Assembly: GCA_029881855.1 (NCBI GenBank)
Contig: JAOULU010000097.1
Coordinates: forward strand, 1 to 6,627
Source of the DNA: Nitrosomonas sp.
GTDB taxonomy: Bacteria > Pseudomonadota > Gammaproteobacteria > Burkholderiales > Nitrosomonadaceae
DNA length: 6,627 nucleotides
Direction: 5' to 3'
Of this stretch, positions 6,402-6,627 are shown one piece after another (positions within the stretch are counted from its first letter, which is position 1; every line of letters starts with the position of its first letter). Both the position numbers and the translations under genes were made by a program. The notes beneath the pieces were generated by a model. The model searched no databases. It was not told the DNA's origin and saw nothing but the letters and a program-made list of their open reading frames with translations.

Positions 6402-6627
6402 CTACGCAATCGTTAGCTTTGAAATAGCCAACAAATCTGCAGCTTGTTGGCTATTTGTTGCGTCATCAAACGGCAACACACCCAGCAACGGACAATTAAT
6501 GCGTTGCGTAAGTGCAACAATATTTTCTTCCATAGCCAGCATCTGTGGATCAATGCAATTTGCTACCCACCCAACAAACGGTAATTTAGCGGCTTTTATA
6601 GCTTCTACTGTCAACAATGCATGATTC
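6402..6627 (-). CDS. bioD: Dethiobiotin synthetase, C-terminal part (5' end beyond window)
   Basis: The last 74 residues of BioD are visible, running in from the right edge as NHALLTVEAIKAA. BioD is the ATP-dependent enzyme that closes the ureido ring of dethiobiotin, the penultimate step of biotin synthesis, in the cytoplasm. The recognisable blocks are NHALLTVEAI (the usual NHALLT element after the substrate-binding region), GWVANCIDP (with the VAN motif near the nucleotide-base site) and CPLLGVLPF near the end. The P-loop and catalytic lysine lie outside the window. The last residues are ISKLTIA with a TAG stop at 6404-6402. It is convergent with pip, leaving a 61-base gap. The frame contains a perfect 13-bp inverted repeat near its 3' end. 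Confidence 0.88.
   Translation of the reverse strand, partial: NHALLTVEAIKAAKLPFVGWVANCIDPQMLAMEENIVALTQRINCPLLGVLPFDDATNSQQAADLLAISKLTIA
6422..6456. repeat. Perfect 13-bp inverted repeat inside the 3' end of bioD
   Basis: AAATAGCCAACAA (6422-6434) and TTGTTGGCTATTT (6444-6456) are exact reverse complements around a 9-base loop. The repeat lies about 82 bases beyond the pip stop and within the last codons of bioD. It could act as a transcription barrier between the convergent genes. Neither side has a clean run of T after the stem, so a canonical intrinsic terminator is not shown. Confidence 0.75.

Noticed and set aside
1..6627. CRISPR array, insertion sequence, tRNA, toxin-antitoxin or phage genes
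   Set aside because: I saw no regularly spaced repeats, transposase-like frames, terminal inverted repeats or cloverleaf-like sequences on either strand.

Overview
The window looks like a piece of chromosome from a Gram-negative proteobacterium, most likely a betaproteobacterium. The protein flavour (GAF-linked GspE/PilB-type ATPase, YjbE-type TerC protein, proteobacterial Pip, BioD) and the fairly AT-leaning coding sequence would fit the Nitrosomonadales or a relative. That placement is inference from memory of the families; there is no rRNA or other marker gene here. I see no mobile element, tRNA, rRNA or CRISPR array.

Layout, right to left on the minus strand from about 5245: a small coiled-coil protein of 85 aa; a patatin-like phospholipase whose ATG overlaps the small gene's stop (ATGA); a TerC/YjbE-family membrane protein; a single-domain UspA-type stress protein; a metallo-beta-lactamase-fold hydrolase resembling class II cyclic-nucleotide phosphodiesterases; and a GAF-domain GspE/PilB-type secretion or pilus ATPase that runs off the left edge with 585 residues visible. 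Gaps between these genes are an overlap, 70, 40, 23 and 22 bases, and I see no terminator hairpin between them, so one or two polycistronic units are likely. On the plus strand, divergent from the small gene across a 132-base gap, lies prolyl aminopeptidase (pip). Convergent to pip at the right edge is the 3' end of bioD, minus strand, truncated by the window.

Working model: the left three genes (Usp, phosphodiesterase-like hydrolase, GAF-ATPase) form a tight cassette that could link a small-molecule or stress signal to a secretion or type IV pilus motor. The small protein and the phospholipase form a translationally coupled pair. pip and bioD appear to be ordinary housekeeping neighbours. 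Regulatory details visible in the sequence include a near-leaderless promoter arrangement for pip, a recurring TACTAATA element before three start codons, a start-stop codon pair (ATGTAATG) at the ATPase start, and a perfect 13-bp inverted repeat inside the 3' end of bioD.
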